From: Owenia fusiformis
Lineage: Eukaryota > Annelida > Polychaeta > Sabellida > Oweniidae
Reading direction: 5' to 3'
NCBI GenBank assembly: GCA_903813345.2
Contig: CAIIXF020000002.1
Location: 18,176,813-18,240,812 of the forward strand
DNA length: 64,000 bases
In this document: in pieces, positions 38,408-48,992 of the stretch
How the letters are laid out: the number at the start of each line of letters is the position of its first letter
Position numbering within the stretch: position 1 is the first letter of the stretch
Program-made: the position numbers and the translations under genes
Notes under the pieces: generated by a model
What the model saw: only the letters and a program-made list of their open reading frames with translations
The model's database searches: none
What the model was told of the DNA's origin: nothing

Positions 38408-38516
38408 TTCTTTCTGCCATTTTGATGCAATCCTCAGAGTCTAATGTTACTTTTTAAATGTGGACTCCGCCTTCTCCACTTTCCCTACATCTTTCATTTC
38501 AAGTGCACTAATGTAC
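38408..38516 (-). other. Exon-like segment with consensus splice sites
   Basis: Minus strand: acceptor ACTCCTTTCCAG, 109 bases, donor GAA|GTAAGTAC. Frames are interrupted by TAA in the middle. The 3' half (AAAGTAACATTAGACTC) resembles the matching part of the segments at 33.4 and 27.1 kb (TAAAGTAGCATTGTCC), so this may be a diverged member of that set. Confidence 0.25.
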
Positions 38517-38969
38517 CTGGAAAGGAGTCAAGAATATTTTGTTCAAAACATGTAGAAAAATGAGAAAAAAGTAATTTACTTTTTAAAGTACAAAATAAGG
38601 AAATAATATAAAAACCCCGTTTCCTTACGATCACCTTCGCCCTTGCAATGCAACCTTGCGATTTACTTGTTGTCCAAAAATTATTGGAATATTTCGACTT
38701 AATAACTTTTTTCTTCTGAAAATATCACATTTGGTTTAATTATTTGCAAAATGGCCATTCAATAATAAGAATGAAAATAAAGGCACAGTAGTCTCTAGAT
38801 TTCATATTTTTCAGGTTCAACTACTTGCCTTTGATTGAAGCATTGTAACATTGTAGTACTGCCCTTTCAGAAAAATCAATTTGAGGAAATTAAGATGACA
38901 ATAAAAATATCGTATGATAGATTACAACAGGAGGCAAAACTTATTGGGTTTCCTGAAGACTAGCGATGG

Positions 38970-39785
38970 AATTGTCACGTTCGATAACCATATTTTATAA
39001 ACAGGCCTCATTTGCCATTAATTGAAATTGATCTCAGAATGTTCGCTGTTGTTTTATGATTATTCTCTACAAGTTTGGATCAAGTAACTTAAATAGTAAC
39101 CGTTAAACTGGTATAAACATTTCCAAAATTTCAATTAATGCTTTGTGCATGCTCGGCTCAGAGAGAGAGAGAGAGAGAGAGAGCACAAGCTCATGCTTGA
39201 TCACATGATCATATGCTGCAATTTGATTGGGCATGGGTGTGATTTAAATAAATTGTGTTCATGAATGCGAAAGAATATGAAAGAATTATGGGAGCTACTC
39301 TTTTTTCTGTGCGTACCCTAGACAAAAATTTACTGATATAATATATTGGCTTACTGAACAGCCCATTTCACTGTTTTATTTTGTCAGTAGAAATAAGAAA
39401 TCGGGAGACCATTGTGCAGTAATATAGTGGGAGCAGGAGGAGTGAGTAGCTCCCATAATTCTTTCATATTCTATCGTATTCGGGGATTCCCCATTACATC
39501 ATCTCTTGCATCATCTCCAATCAAATTGCAGGATTCGATCACGTGAACAATCATGAGCACGTGCTCTCTCAGTGCTGCGCATGCGCAGAGTTAAATTTGA
39601 AATCCTGGGAATGGCGTTAACATCAGTTCAACATCATCATTTCAAACCTACGGTAATACTATTGAAGTTACTCGATCCATACTTGTAGAGAATACTCATA
39701 AAACTACAGTGAACATTTGGAGATCCATTTCAATGGCAATTTGAGGCCTGTTTATAAAATTTGTTTTCGAACGTGCTAATATGAT
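38970..39785. mobile_element. 816-bp foldback element with 330-bp arms
   Basis: Arms 38970-39300 and 39444-39785 pair in reverse complement across CACGTTCGA, TTTATAAACAGGCCTCA, GATCA(C/T)GTGA and GAATTATGGGAGCTACTC, around a loop of about 143 bases. The left arm holds a GA microsatellite at 39160-39183. A third arm lies alone at 22199-22512. Confidence 0.85.
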
Positions 39786-40394
39786 AGGGCATCTTTGGGA
39801 AATCTCCCCCCCCCCCTGCAGTGGGGGACAAAAATAAAACTCAACGTTCACAAGTTGTCACAATGAGCTAATTTCCAAGTTTTGTGTCTCAAACTCTCCC
39901 AAGCGGTAGAAAAATAATTCCCGTTCACTAAAGTAGCACAATAAATGAATCCAAAGCTTCATACCTGCAAATAATGGATAAATCCCTACCAAATCGAATG
40001 AATGTTTTCATGAATCGCCATGTTTGTTATCCAAGGACGGTTGACTCCCAGAATGCAACATCAGTTACCGTATTTACTCATGACAGGTTTCGAAATGGCG
40101 GAACAGCATTTTGAAAGCTTGTCATGTTGCATTCTGGGAGCCAATCCTCCGTTCCGGCGCAATCGGGCGACAAAATCACCTCAACATTTGAAGAGTCGGC
40201 ATATCATGTGAATATCCACTTCAACTTTTGAAGTTCTTATTTGCCATTAGGGACACAAATTCCACTATATTTGGACTTACTCGACGGAGAAAATAGAGCA
40301 CTGAATACACTGAGGTAAGAATTTATTACATTTGCGACAGCATATAATTTTCATAGCTTTTGCAATTCTTTATGATCCCCATAGTAGATGGAAA

Positions 40395-40745
40395 AGTATA
40401 TTCATATTGTACATGAATGACATTTGTATATTTCAGATTATTTAGATTTTTGTGCAATACCCCCATGCCCTTATACTTTATTTGCCAAAGTAGAAGCAAT
40501 CCAAGATATACAACTGTCTTTTGAAGATATGGTCAAAACAGAACTCTGTTATCTTGGTTCAAAAATGTTTGAAATCAAGCATGGTATTGTCACTTCCTGT
40601 TTTGTCATTTCCTGTTCAGTACCACTGCACCTTAACCAGGACACTTTAAATGTATGCTTACAATTTATATTTTTCCACATATTATTGCACAATAATGTTT
40701 TGATTTCTTATTTATTAGGTTCTACTGACGCAATAAAACAATGAA
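40395..40745. repeat. Uninterrupted relative of the sequence flanking the 3.5-6.0 kb foldback
   Basis: TATATTTCAGATTATTTAG and TGTGCAATA at 40430-40465 match 3358-3395, and TATTATTGCACAATA at 40680 matches 6040-6052. Between them lies only about 230 bases here, compared with the foldback insertion there. An open frame across it is probably chance. Confidence 0.45.
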
Positions 40746-41536
40746 ATGGGCTGCAGTGTGTTGATAAAGTGATGTGAAACATAAACTTATAAATATTTGT
40801 TTACAAAAGAGATCGCGATCTATAGGCAGCCGCCGCATAAGCTTACATCAGTAGACTACATAGGAAAGACTAAATATCACAAACAAAGCAAGTAAAATTA
40901 CAACTTCAAGTTGATACTTCTACAAAAATAACTTATGATTCATATGTACACGAAGCTTATACTATCTTCTTTATGAATATGAAGGCAATTTATCTTTAGG
41001 GTTATTCTATCAAGAGAAATATTTAGAAATAAATGGGATAAATTCTTACCAAGTACAAGTTTTCCTCCATTATGATCATGTGTTTTTTCAACGAACAATC
41101 TGATTGGTTGAATTAGAAATAGCGGGAAATTATAAGGAGCATGCGCAAACGCTTGAGTATTAACATGGGAGCATGTATTATTGCATAATAAATTAGAGCA
41201 AGGTGGGTAGGATAAATGCACCGGTCATATTTCCGCGGGTGTACTTGTGCGAAAGACCACACTACCATATCTGGAAATGTACATCGATAATTTTTTATGA
41301 AAAACCATAAATGCATGTTCGTTGGCCAATATTTAGTCTATATCCAATCAGAGACATATAATGACAGAAATGAGTGACTCCTCTCTCTGATCTTGGGAAT
41401 TCAGTCTGTTTATCTTCATGTCCCTCGTGTGGGAAAACAGGAAATTTTCTGCACAAAATTATCAATTCTAGGAAGCTTCAATTTCCAAAAGTCAACGTAG
41501 CAACAATTCAATTAGTAGTACGGTCCCGGGAGTAAG

Positions 41537-41892
41537 CAGGCCTGTCAACTGTCCCGCAATTTGCGTATTTGTCACGCATTTGCTGAAGAATTTGAAGTCA
41601 CGCCAGTTTTTTTTGCGTGACAGAAAATGTCACGCAAATACGCATTTTACCTGGTAATTGTCACGCAAAAATATTTCTGTAGAAAATTTTTCAAAATATG
41701 TTGACGATACGGTAAAAATACGAACGTCGGAAAAAACCGAACGCAATTTGTTCGGATTTGTCACGCGAATCCCGTATGTGTCACGCATGTTAATTGAAAA
41801 TTTTCGTACCTACCAAGGTGTCCAAAATTTGAACAAAGGTGTTCAACATTTGCAAGTCACTCATGTTAGGTGTCCCCAAGTTGACAGGCCTG
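41537..41892. mobile_element. Inverted-repeat element with 6-bp target duplication, copy A
   Basis: Ends CAGGCCTGTCAACT in inverted orientation. AGTAAG lies directly outside both ends. The interior is rich in TGTCACGCA words. It shares sequence with 42893-43402 and 44520-44748. Confidence 0.88.
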
Positions 41893-42121
41893 AGTAAGGT
41901 ACAAGTAAATGCTACAAAAAGTAACATAGCATATTGTCAAGTGGAAATAAAGCTAAGGGAAGTCACAAATATGCAAATTAATTTACCCAAACGGCCATTT
42001 TGAATGGCACTTCCTATGTAAACAAATATTTTCTATCCCATATTTTAACATATGTGGGCTATAGTCTGAATATTTTACATTCTATAAAAAATATTCTCCT
42101 CGCTATTTTCTAGGTACTTCA

Positions 42122-42230
42122 CAGGTCCGTAGTCAAAACCATGCAGTTTTGTCAAAAAGCCCCCCCCCACCTCCTAGGCAAAGGCTCACCTTGGTACCGC
42201 TCCCCATGGTAAAAGCTGGCTACGGGTCTG
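42122..42230. mobile_element. 109-bp MITE, CAGGYCCGTAG ends
   Basis: CAGGTCCGTAG at the left and CTGGCTACGGGTCTG at the right, with a C run between. Related ends occur at 57935-58144. It interrupts the truncated exon copy at 42231. Confidence 0.65.
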
Positions 42231-42288
42231 CTTTAGTGCACCCTTTGTGAAAAATTGACAATGTTGGGAAGGAGAAGATCATATTTTA
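42231..42288 (-). pseudogene. Truncated copy of the exon at 44122-44265
   Basis: On the minus strand, CTCCTTCCCAACATTGTC and GGGTGCACTAAAG align with CTCCTTCCCCACATTGTC and AGAGTGCACTTATG of the exon at 44.2 kb. The acceptor AG is lost. The copy is cut off at 42230 by a small inverted-repeat element. The similarity extends upstream into intron-like sequence (AAAATAACAT), so a genomic segment was duplicated rather than a processed RNA. Confidence 0.45.
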
Positions 42289-42345
42289 AAATAACATTGG
42301 GCTATAATGAGGCATCAAAATTCCAATCGTACACTACAGACTTAC

Positions 42346-42548
42346 CTCAAACTTGTACTATGAACTCGTGTGTTCTATTTCCGCTGTTCTTCCAGTCTTT
42401 GTTTTCGTATATGTCTGGTTGGCACAGTTCTTGACTGAATAGGGTAAAGGAGTCGCCCGGCAATTTCTTTACTTGAAGGAGACATTGCTCCTCCAAATGA
42501 GTTTCCAGCTTTAGTTTGTTATCAGGTAAAATAAATGTTTCTTGTAAA
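42346..42548 (-). CDS. Exon-like segment ending in a stop, 66 codons
   Basis: Acceptor TTTATTTTCAG, then an open frame (phase 1) beginning LQETFILPDNKLKLETHLEE and containing QELCQPDIYENKDWKN. It ends with TGA one base before a consensus donor GAG|GTAAGT. The peptide composition is protein-like, unlike the surrounding frames. If real, it is the last coding exon, followed by a spliced 3' UTR. No known family recognised. Confidence 0.4.
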
Positions 42549-42892
42549 CTGAAAATAAAACACTATGTTGACCTCCACGTGACAACGCTTGGAACGAAGG
42601 AACTTGTCGCTCTATCATGTATTCATGTAATTCATTTGAGTAATGCCCATGTGCAGTCCGTGTAAACTTCAGCTAGACTCCAATTGTTGCTACAATTAAT
42701 TAGCTACATTATGATGAATTTTATCCAATAAGAAGCAAGGTAACTCGCAGTGTATTCAACAACAACAAAATTCATGGATCCCGGGGGATTCACACTTTAT
42801 GTAAATTTTGACGGTGGTGGTCCTTGGCTGGCTTAACCCTCAGATGTCAATTTCCCATTACAATCTGTCAAATTTCAATGTGTTCCCATATA

Positions 42893-43169
42893 CAGGCCTG
42901 TCAACTGTCCCGCAATTTGCGTATTTGTCACGCATTTGCTGAAGAATTTGAAGTCACGCCAGTTTTTTTTGCGTGACAGAAAATGTCACGCAAAATACGC
43001 ATTTTACCTGGTAATTGTCAAGCAAAAATATTTCTGTAGAAATTTTTTCGAAATATGTTTACGATACGGTAAAAATACGAACGCCGGAAAAAAACGAACG
43101 CAATTTGTTCGGATTTGTCACGCGAATCCCGTATGTGTCACGCATGTTCATTGGAAAATTTTCGTATCT

Positions 43170-43205
<36 letters not shown>

Positions 43206-43402
43206 TTGACGACAACGCGAGCGTATCGAGCGCGAAAAATTTGAGGTGTTCAAAGTTTGGCAAAGGTGATCAAACTTTGGCCAAAGGTGTTTAAAAGTTG
43301 GCCAAAGGTGTTCAAAATTTGGACAAAAGTGTTCAGATTTGGACTTAGGTGTCCAACATTTTGAAGTCACTCATATTAGGTGGTCCCAAGTTGACAGCCC
43401 TG
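42893..43402. mobile_element. Inverted-repeat element with 6-bp target duplication, copy B
   Basis: Ends CAGGCCTGTCAACT and AGTTGACAGCCCTG, with CATATA directly outside both. It matches copy A on the left half. It then carries a run of about 34 C (43171-43204) and a tandem of GGCCAAAGGTGTTCAAAATT that copy A lacks. Confidence 0.88.
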
Positions 43403-44121
43403 CATATAGGTACCAACCAAAATAACGCCCAAAAGCCATACCAAATGCCCGAATATAGGACCAATGCCATACCAAATCTCCAGATATACAAGCACAAATG
43501 ATATACCAAATGTCTAAATATAGGACCAATATGCCATACCAAATGTCAAAGTAGAAAAAAAGTTAATATTTAAACTGAAGAAGGCCCTGGGAACAAGGCA
43601 GATCTATGAAGAAAACTATCAAAAACAACCTCGAAGGTACCCCGTGTGCGCCGAGGATCCCCGTCAAGGTTTGTATACAGTGAACCCCCCTTCATATCGC
43701 CTGTTCTATTTACAAGCCTAAATTAAAGATATAGCTTATAAATACGCTCAAACATCAAACGCACTTAAATCTAAATTTTGCAGAGTGAATTGAACATGAA
43801 AAAGCACATGTATAGAAATCACTTAAAAACAAAATAAATAGCATTTTGCATATAACAGATATAAATATGAATGACCCGCGGTGAGCAACCATACCGCATC
43901 GAGGATCGACCCCGGTGCGTTTACCCTTGGCCCCGGACCGTTAGGTTTAAAATGTAACGCACCGTCCTTCGAAAATGGCGGTCATAGAAATGTAAATGTA
44001 CCTAGATAAATTCGGAAGAAAATTGAAGATCATTGAAACTGTAGGATTTCTTCTCAATGCAAAGAGATTATTGGAACAACCAAAGATTTTTCAACGTAAT
44101 AGATGTACATAGTGAACATAC

Positions 44122-44265
44122 TAGTCTATGATATCCTTCCTTTCGATGACTTTTCTCGTTCTTTATACATTTTACGAAAAAATCCTCACCAGTCTTTTTT
44201 AGGCACATAAGTGCACTCTTTGTGCACGACTGGAAGATGTAGACAATGTGGGGAAGGAGTGATTC
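44122..44265 (-). CDS. Exon-like segment, 48 codons, phase 0 on both sides
   Basis: A minus-strand acceptor TTTTTTATACAG precedes 144 open bases (peptide starts ESLLPHIVYIFQS and ends RKEGYHRL), followed by a donor GTATGT. It is symmetric in phase. A diverged, broken copy lies at 42231-42288. The peptide has three cysteines and a basic C-terminal half; I do not recognise it. It may be one exon of a minus-strand gene that also includes 42346-42548, but the phases of those two do not join directly, so this is inference. Confidence 0.4.
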
Positions 44266-44519
44266 CTGTATAAAAAATAACATGTGACTCAATTGAGGAA
44301 TTCAGAAAATTTCCGAAACATGCACCCTGGCCTTAAGATACTAAAGGTAAGATTTTATCATCGCCTATTCAACTTCATTTATTGAATTTAAAACGCGGGG
44401 AGGGTAAGGAATTTGACTCGCATTATTGCCCCCAGGGGTAAGGATTTGACGGAGAATTTCTTCCCGGGAGTGAGGAATTTGATTTGCTTGAGCCCGGGAG
44501 TGAGGATTTTTGAGTGAAT

Positions 44520-44748
44520 TTTTCCGTCCAGTATACACATTAGGAAACAAAGGGACAAAAATCGAAGCAGCTCGTTTTTTTATGTTTCGGTGTTCGTCTT
44601 TTGATGCTCCTGAAATATTTCTACTTGACAATAATCAGAAAGAATGTGTATTTGCATGACATATTCTGCCAATCAAAAGAACTGGCATGATCAATTTCTT
44701 CAGCAAATGCGTGACAAATACGCATATTGTGGGACAGATGACAGGCCT
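44520..44748. mobile_element. Truncated copy C of the 6-bp-duplication element
   Basis: In reverse complement it begins CAGGCCTGTCATCTGTCCC and follows copies A and B through GCGTATTTGTCACGCATTTG, then decays. Confidence 0.7.
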
Positions 44749-44819
44749 GTAAAAAACACTTTAAAAAACTTGTAAAACTTGAGTGTCGATTTGTCCCGGT
44801 CAAACTGAACTTCACCCAT

Positions 44820-45000
44820 AAAATGCGGTCCCCCCTCCCCCTGACCAAAAATTCTTTCAAAATCATTCAGTTTTTCACCATTTTGAGCACTTCTAAGTGA
44901 TTTTAGCCATATTTGGGCCAAGATTGTCAAATGTGAACCCCCCCTGGAAATTTTTGAAAATCGACCCCCCCCCCCCCCCCCTTGGCAAAGCTGATTTAGC
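44820..45000. mobile_element. C-rich element fragment, related to 57935-58144
   Basis: Shares AAAAATTCTTTCAAAATCAT, CAGTTTTTCACCATTTTGAG and GATTTTAGCCATATTTGGGC with the copy at 58 kb. A run of 18 C lies at 44965-44982. Confidence 0.75.
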
Positions 45001-45496
45001 TATCGGGCAATTCTACAAAAAGGCATCATGTTGAAAATGTCATAAAAAAGAGCCGCTTCTCTTTTGGTTGATGTTAATCTTAAATGCAAGAACTTTTCAT
45101 TCATAAATTGATTGTAGCACACGTATGTTTTCCGCAAAGAATCTTATTATCTTATGTACGGTATCAGTATTTTAATAAGGGATCGCTAGGCTACGCGATT
45201 TCGGTCTTTTCACAATGAATTACATTTTCGGTCATATATTTGACATAAATCATGAAATCGAGGTCTTTATTCCTAATTTGCGATCTTTGTTGCACAGGGT
45301 TGGGGGACATTCACATTCGTCAAAGATAGTTGTTTTCTTCTACATATACGTCTCTAAATAAGCATGTACACTTGTTTGACTACATATCATATTCATCTGT
45401 CATCAAAATATTGATAATTGTATTATTTTGTTAAAGTATCAAGAGTATTTAGTGTCCAAGTCATGCCAGGAGTATTTTCATACTACAGATAGCTGA

Positions 45497-46555
45497 CCCT
45501 CCTGGTTTAAATCAATTCTTATGCATATTTATGATAAAAAATGAGCAAATATTATGTTTATATGAACAATTGGTCTATGTCTTACTATTGTGGTAGCCCT
45601 TGCAGATAAATTCCCCAAATTATTGTCACATTTATATTTAACATGGCGAAGATGGTACGAGGCCCCTCCTGGTTTAAATCAATTCTTATGCATATTTATG
45701 ATTAAAAATGAGCGAACAATATGTTTATATGAACTATTGGTCTATGTGTTACTATTTTGGTAGCCCTTGCAAATATATTCCCTAAACTATTGTCACATTT
45801 ATATTTAAAATGGCGAAGATGGTACGAGGCCCCTCCTGGTTTAAATCAATTCTTATGCATATTTATGATTAAAAATGAGCGAACAATATGTTTATATGAA
45901 CTATTGGTCTATGTGTTACTATTTTGGTAGCCCTTGCAAATATATTCCCTAAATTATTGTCACCTTTATATTTAAAATGGTGACGATGGTACTAGGCCCC
46001 TCTCTGTTTTAATCAATTCATATGCCTATTTATGAAAAAATGAACATATTTTATGTTTATTTGCACGATTTTGATAGCCCTTGCAGATATATTCCCTTGA
46101 TTATTGTCACTTTATATTTCCCTTTACTTAAATAGTCGTGGATGGTACTTTGCTGTATACCCCTCTTGGTTTAAATTGATTCGGATGCATATTGATGATG
46201 CATAATTTAGGGAATATATCTGCAAGGGCTACCAAAACCGTAACACATTGACCAACAGTGCATATGATTATAATATTTGCTCATTTTGAATCATAAATAT
46301 GCATAAGAATTGATTAAAACCAGGAGGGGCCTCGTACCATCCTCGCCATGTTAAATATAAAGGTGACAATAATTTAGGTAATATATCTGCCAGGGCTACC
46401 AAAATAGTAACTGATTGACCAACAGTGCATGTAAACATAATATTTGCTCATTTTCAATCATAAATATGCATAAGAACTGATTTAAACCAGGAGGGGCCTC
46501 GTACCATCCTCGCCATGTTAAATATAAAGGTGACAATAATTTATTGTTTTTTGTA
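45497..46555. repeat. Array of about 170-bp units: direct copies followed by inverted copies
   Basis: Direct units start near 45498, 45661, 45829, 45997 and 46157 with CCCTCCTGGTTTAAATCAAT. From about 46200 the same unit runs in reverse twice, ending near 46543 with AACCAGGAGGGGCC at each unit end. The middle units are nearly identical; outer ones diverge. Confidence 0.88.
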
Positions 46556-46629
46556 TCCGATCGAACATTTAATTTATCAAAATTAATTTTTCTTTATATT
46601 ATATACATTTTTTTGTAAATTATAATTGC

Positions 46630-46790
46630 AGACATACAATCCTGCACATTTATTGAAGATTTAACTTAACGAAATAAATAATGAAGAGGCCTACAAAAAT
46701 AGTGCACATATAATCCTGCGCATTTAGCCTATTGAAGATTTAACTTATAAAATAATGAAGTTGCCTACAAAAATATGGTAAATTTATAAA
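46630..46790. repeat. Two-copy tandem repeat
   Basis: ATAATCCTGC(A/G)CATTTA, TATTGAAGATTTAACTTA and GCCTACAAAAATA occur twice in order. Confidence 0.7.
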
Positions 46791-46878
46791 ATAATAAATA
46801 ACACATGTCTCTTATACAATTTGATATGTTCCTCACAATATAATGTACAAAAAAGTACATTTAATGAGTAAAATAACA

Positions 46879-46933
46879 CGGTACACAAAACAACCACCGG
46901 TACACAAAACGCCCGCGGTCGTTTTGTGTACCG
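46879..46933. repeat. Palindromic GGTACACAAAAC repeat, copy 2
   Basis: Same three-motif arrangement as 6184-6239, opposite orientation. The flanking GAGTAAA(A)TAA(T/C)ACGG is shared too. Confidence 0.75.
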
Positions 46934-46939
46934 AACAGA

Positions 46940-48912
46940 ATGCGTTTCATGATCAACACGTATTTAAAGCCATTCCATCAATTCCCAATCATAGTACATG
47001 TAGCTATAGGTCTACAATGAGATAGAATACCAAGCCTTGCAATAAAGACGCCGGGTATTTGTATAATGATGTGAAGCTCGACCCCCCCCCCCCGACTAAG
47101 GGTCTAATTAGAACTATACTTTTCGTCATGGTGTGCTATAGCTTAAGTATGTACTAGCAGACTACAGTGAATGATTTCTCGTTTCCATGATGTAAAATAT
47201 ACGAACTTTTTATTTGTGCTGAATTTTGATCGATCGCTAAAATCATGATCACGATTGCTCTGAACGAAAATGGGTAAATGTTTCAAAAGAGACAATTTGA
47301 TTGGCCACGAAAATCAAAATTCCAAAGATTAACCAATAGAATCAGGTTTTACATAAGCGAGTTGGAAAGACTTATACATAAATGCCCGGATATTGAATGA
47401 GACGAAAAATACACTTTTTAAGTTACATCGATGTTAGCACATGCTTTACATGATATTCTGTAATTCATATCCAGTAACAGAACGTCAAACATGCCTAGGA
47501 AGCTGGGAAGCAGATATAGTTACTATCAAATGCTGCGATATCCGATGTTATTTGGTTCAACATTTGTTATGTTTTGGGTAGCATTCTCATTCAGGTAAGC
47601 TCATGTAGATGTACCGTAATCCTGGGGGTTCACTCTAAATAATTTGGGTACGTATGTGCAGCACGGGCAATTTTGGCTTTGGGCATAAACCATAGAATCT
47701 GGACAATCTGAGAGAAAAAAACATGGACAATTTGTCAAAAAATCATAATAATTGGTAAAAGCAGGTACAGTCCTGATATTTAATAAAAAAAGATGTGTTT
47801 TCAAAACTATTTATTCACGCATATCCTTAATTCTTACCTCCAGGGAATAAGGCGTCTCTCTTTGGTCACTTCAAATGTACAAATATACTGAAAATTGTGT
47901 CTATAATGGCCAATTGGAAGTTAAAAATTTGAACTGATTTTCTCGTGTAAATGTCATAACCTCCGTGTTTTGAAATGTGTTTTAGCTGGATTACGCCGGG
48001 TCATCGCGGGTCATTGCTACGTAAACACAAAAGCAGGTCTGGTATGATCAATAAACTAATAAGGAATATTTATACACTGAACGAAAATGAGAACATGGTT
48101 GAGGTACAACCCGGGTACAATTACAACAGTATTACATTTTACACAATCAGCATATTAAATCTTTCTCAGCCCTGGGTGCTATTGTGTTGTGTATGAAAAT
48201 ACCTCCAAGAGAGCCTCATGTCTATTTTCTAAAAAATATCAGCACCAACGTGTATATTTCATTCCAAGAAAACTAAACAATTTACATTATAGCGAACATC
48301 GGGCAAAGCGGCACTCAAAATATAATTATAGTTTTGTTCCGTATGGGACTTTTTCGTATCTGTCAATCATCCCGCACTTTGATTGTTCCTAGGGATGAAA
48401 TGTCAATTTCGTTACGAAGTTTTGCCCCCTCCTCAATGTGCCGTTTGTGCAGCTTCTATTACTGTGAATTTTTATATTTTCATGCCAGTTAACATTTTTA
48501 TTAATAAGGAAATGTTAAACACCGACCCCAGTTTTTGTAATTTAAATCGTTCTAACTTCACCAATAATTATATATTGCGCATCTTTGGCAGATCATAAGG
48601 AATCGATTGGTAGGATAATATCGAACACGGCGTTGCTACTGTATGATTGTTATGTGCAACATGTATAGATATACCATTGATTACAGGATATCAATCAGGT
48701 AGTGATAGTAATGACAGTAATATGGAAAGAACATGTCAAAACGATGACTTGATATGAGAGTGTTAGTATATTTGGACCAAAGTATCAGACCAAATTGCAT
48801 TTGCCAGTAAAACAGAAACATGTGATGGGAATACGAATGCCGAATTGCATCTAGGGTTTCCACAATAAAGGATCACTCTGCAATGATATATGATTGGTAT
48901 CACAATCCATTT
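46940..48912. other. Intergenic downstream of the transposase gene, no gene seen
   Basis: AT-rich. Short overlapping frames on both strands resemble nothing. A C run lies at 47081. I looked here for the outer terminal repeat of the transposase element and found none. Confidence 0.3.
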
Positions 48913-48918
48913 TTTATT
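48913..48918 (-). promoter_or_regulatory. Polyadenylation signal AATAAA of the PHD transposase gene
   Basis: AATAAA on the minus strand, about 75 bases after the TAA stop at 48993. This gives a short 3' UTR and supports 48993 as the end of the gene. Confidence 0.5.
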
Positions 48919-48992
48919 GTTTAGAATTTATGGAATAGAGATACATTACAAAACGATGATTCTGTGAAAGGTCATGAAGTGTACATATATAT

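Noticed and set aside
42936-43370. Proline-run and glycine-run frames
   Set aside because: Caused by the C homopolymer at 43171-43204 inside a transposon copy.
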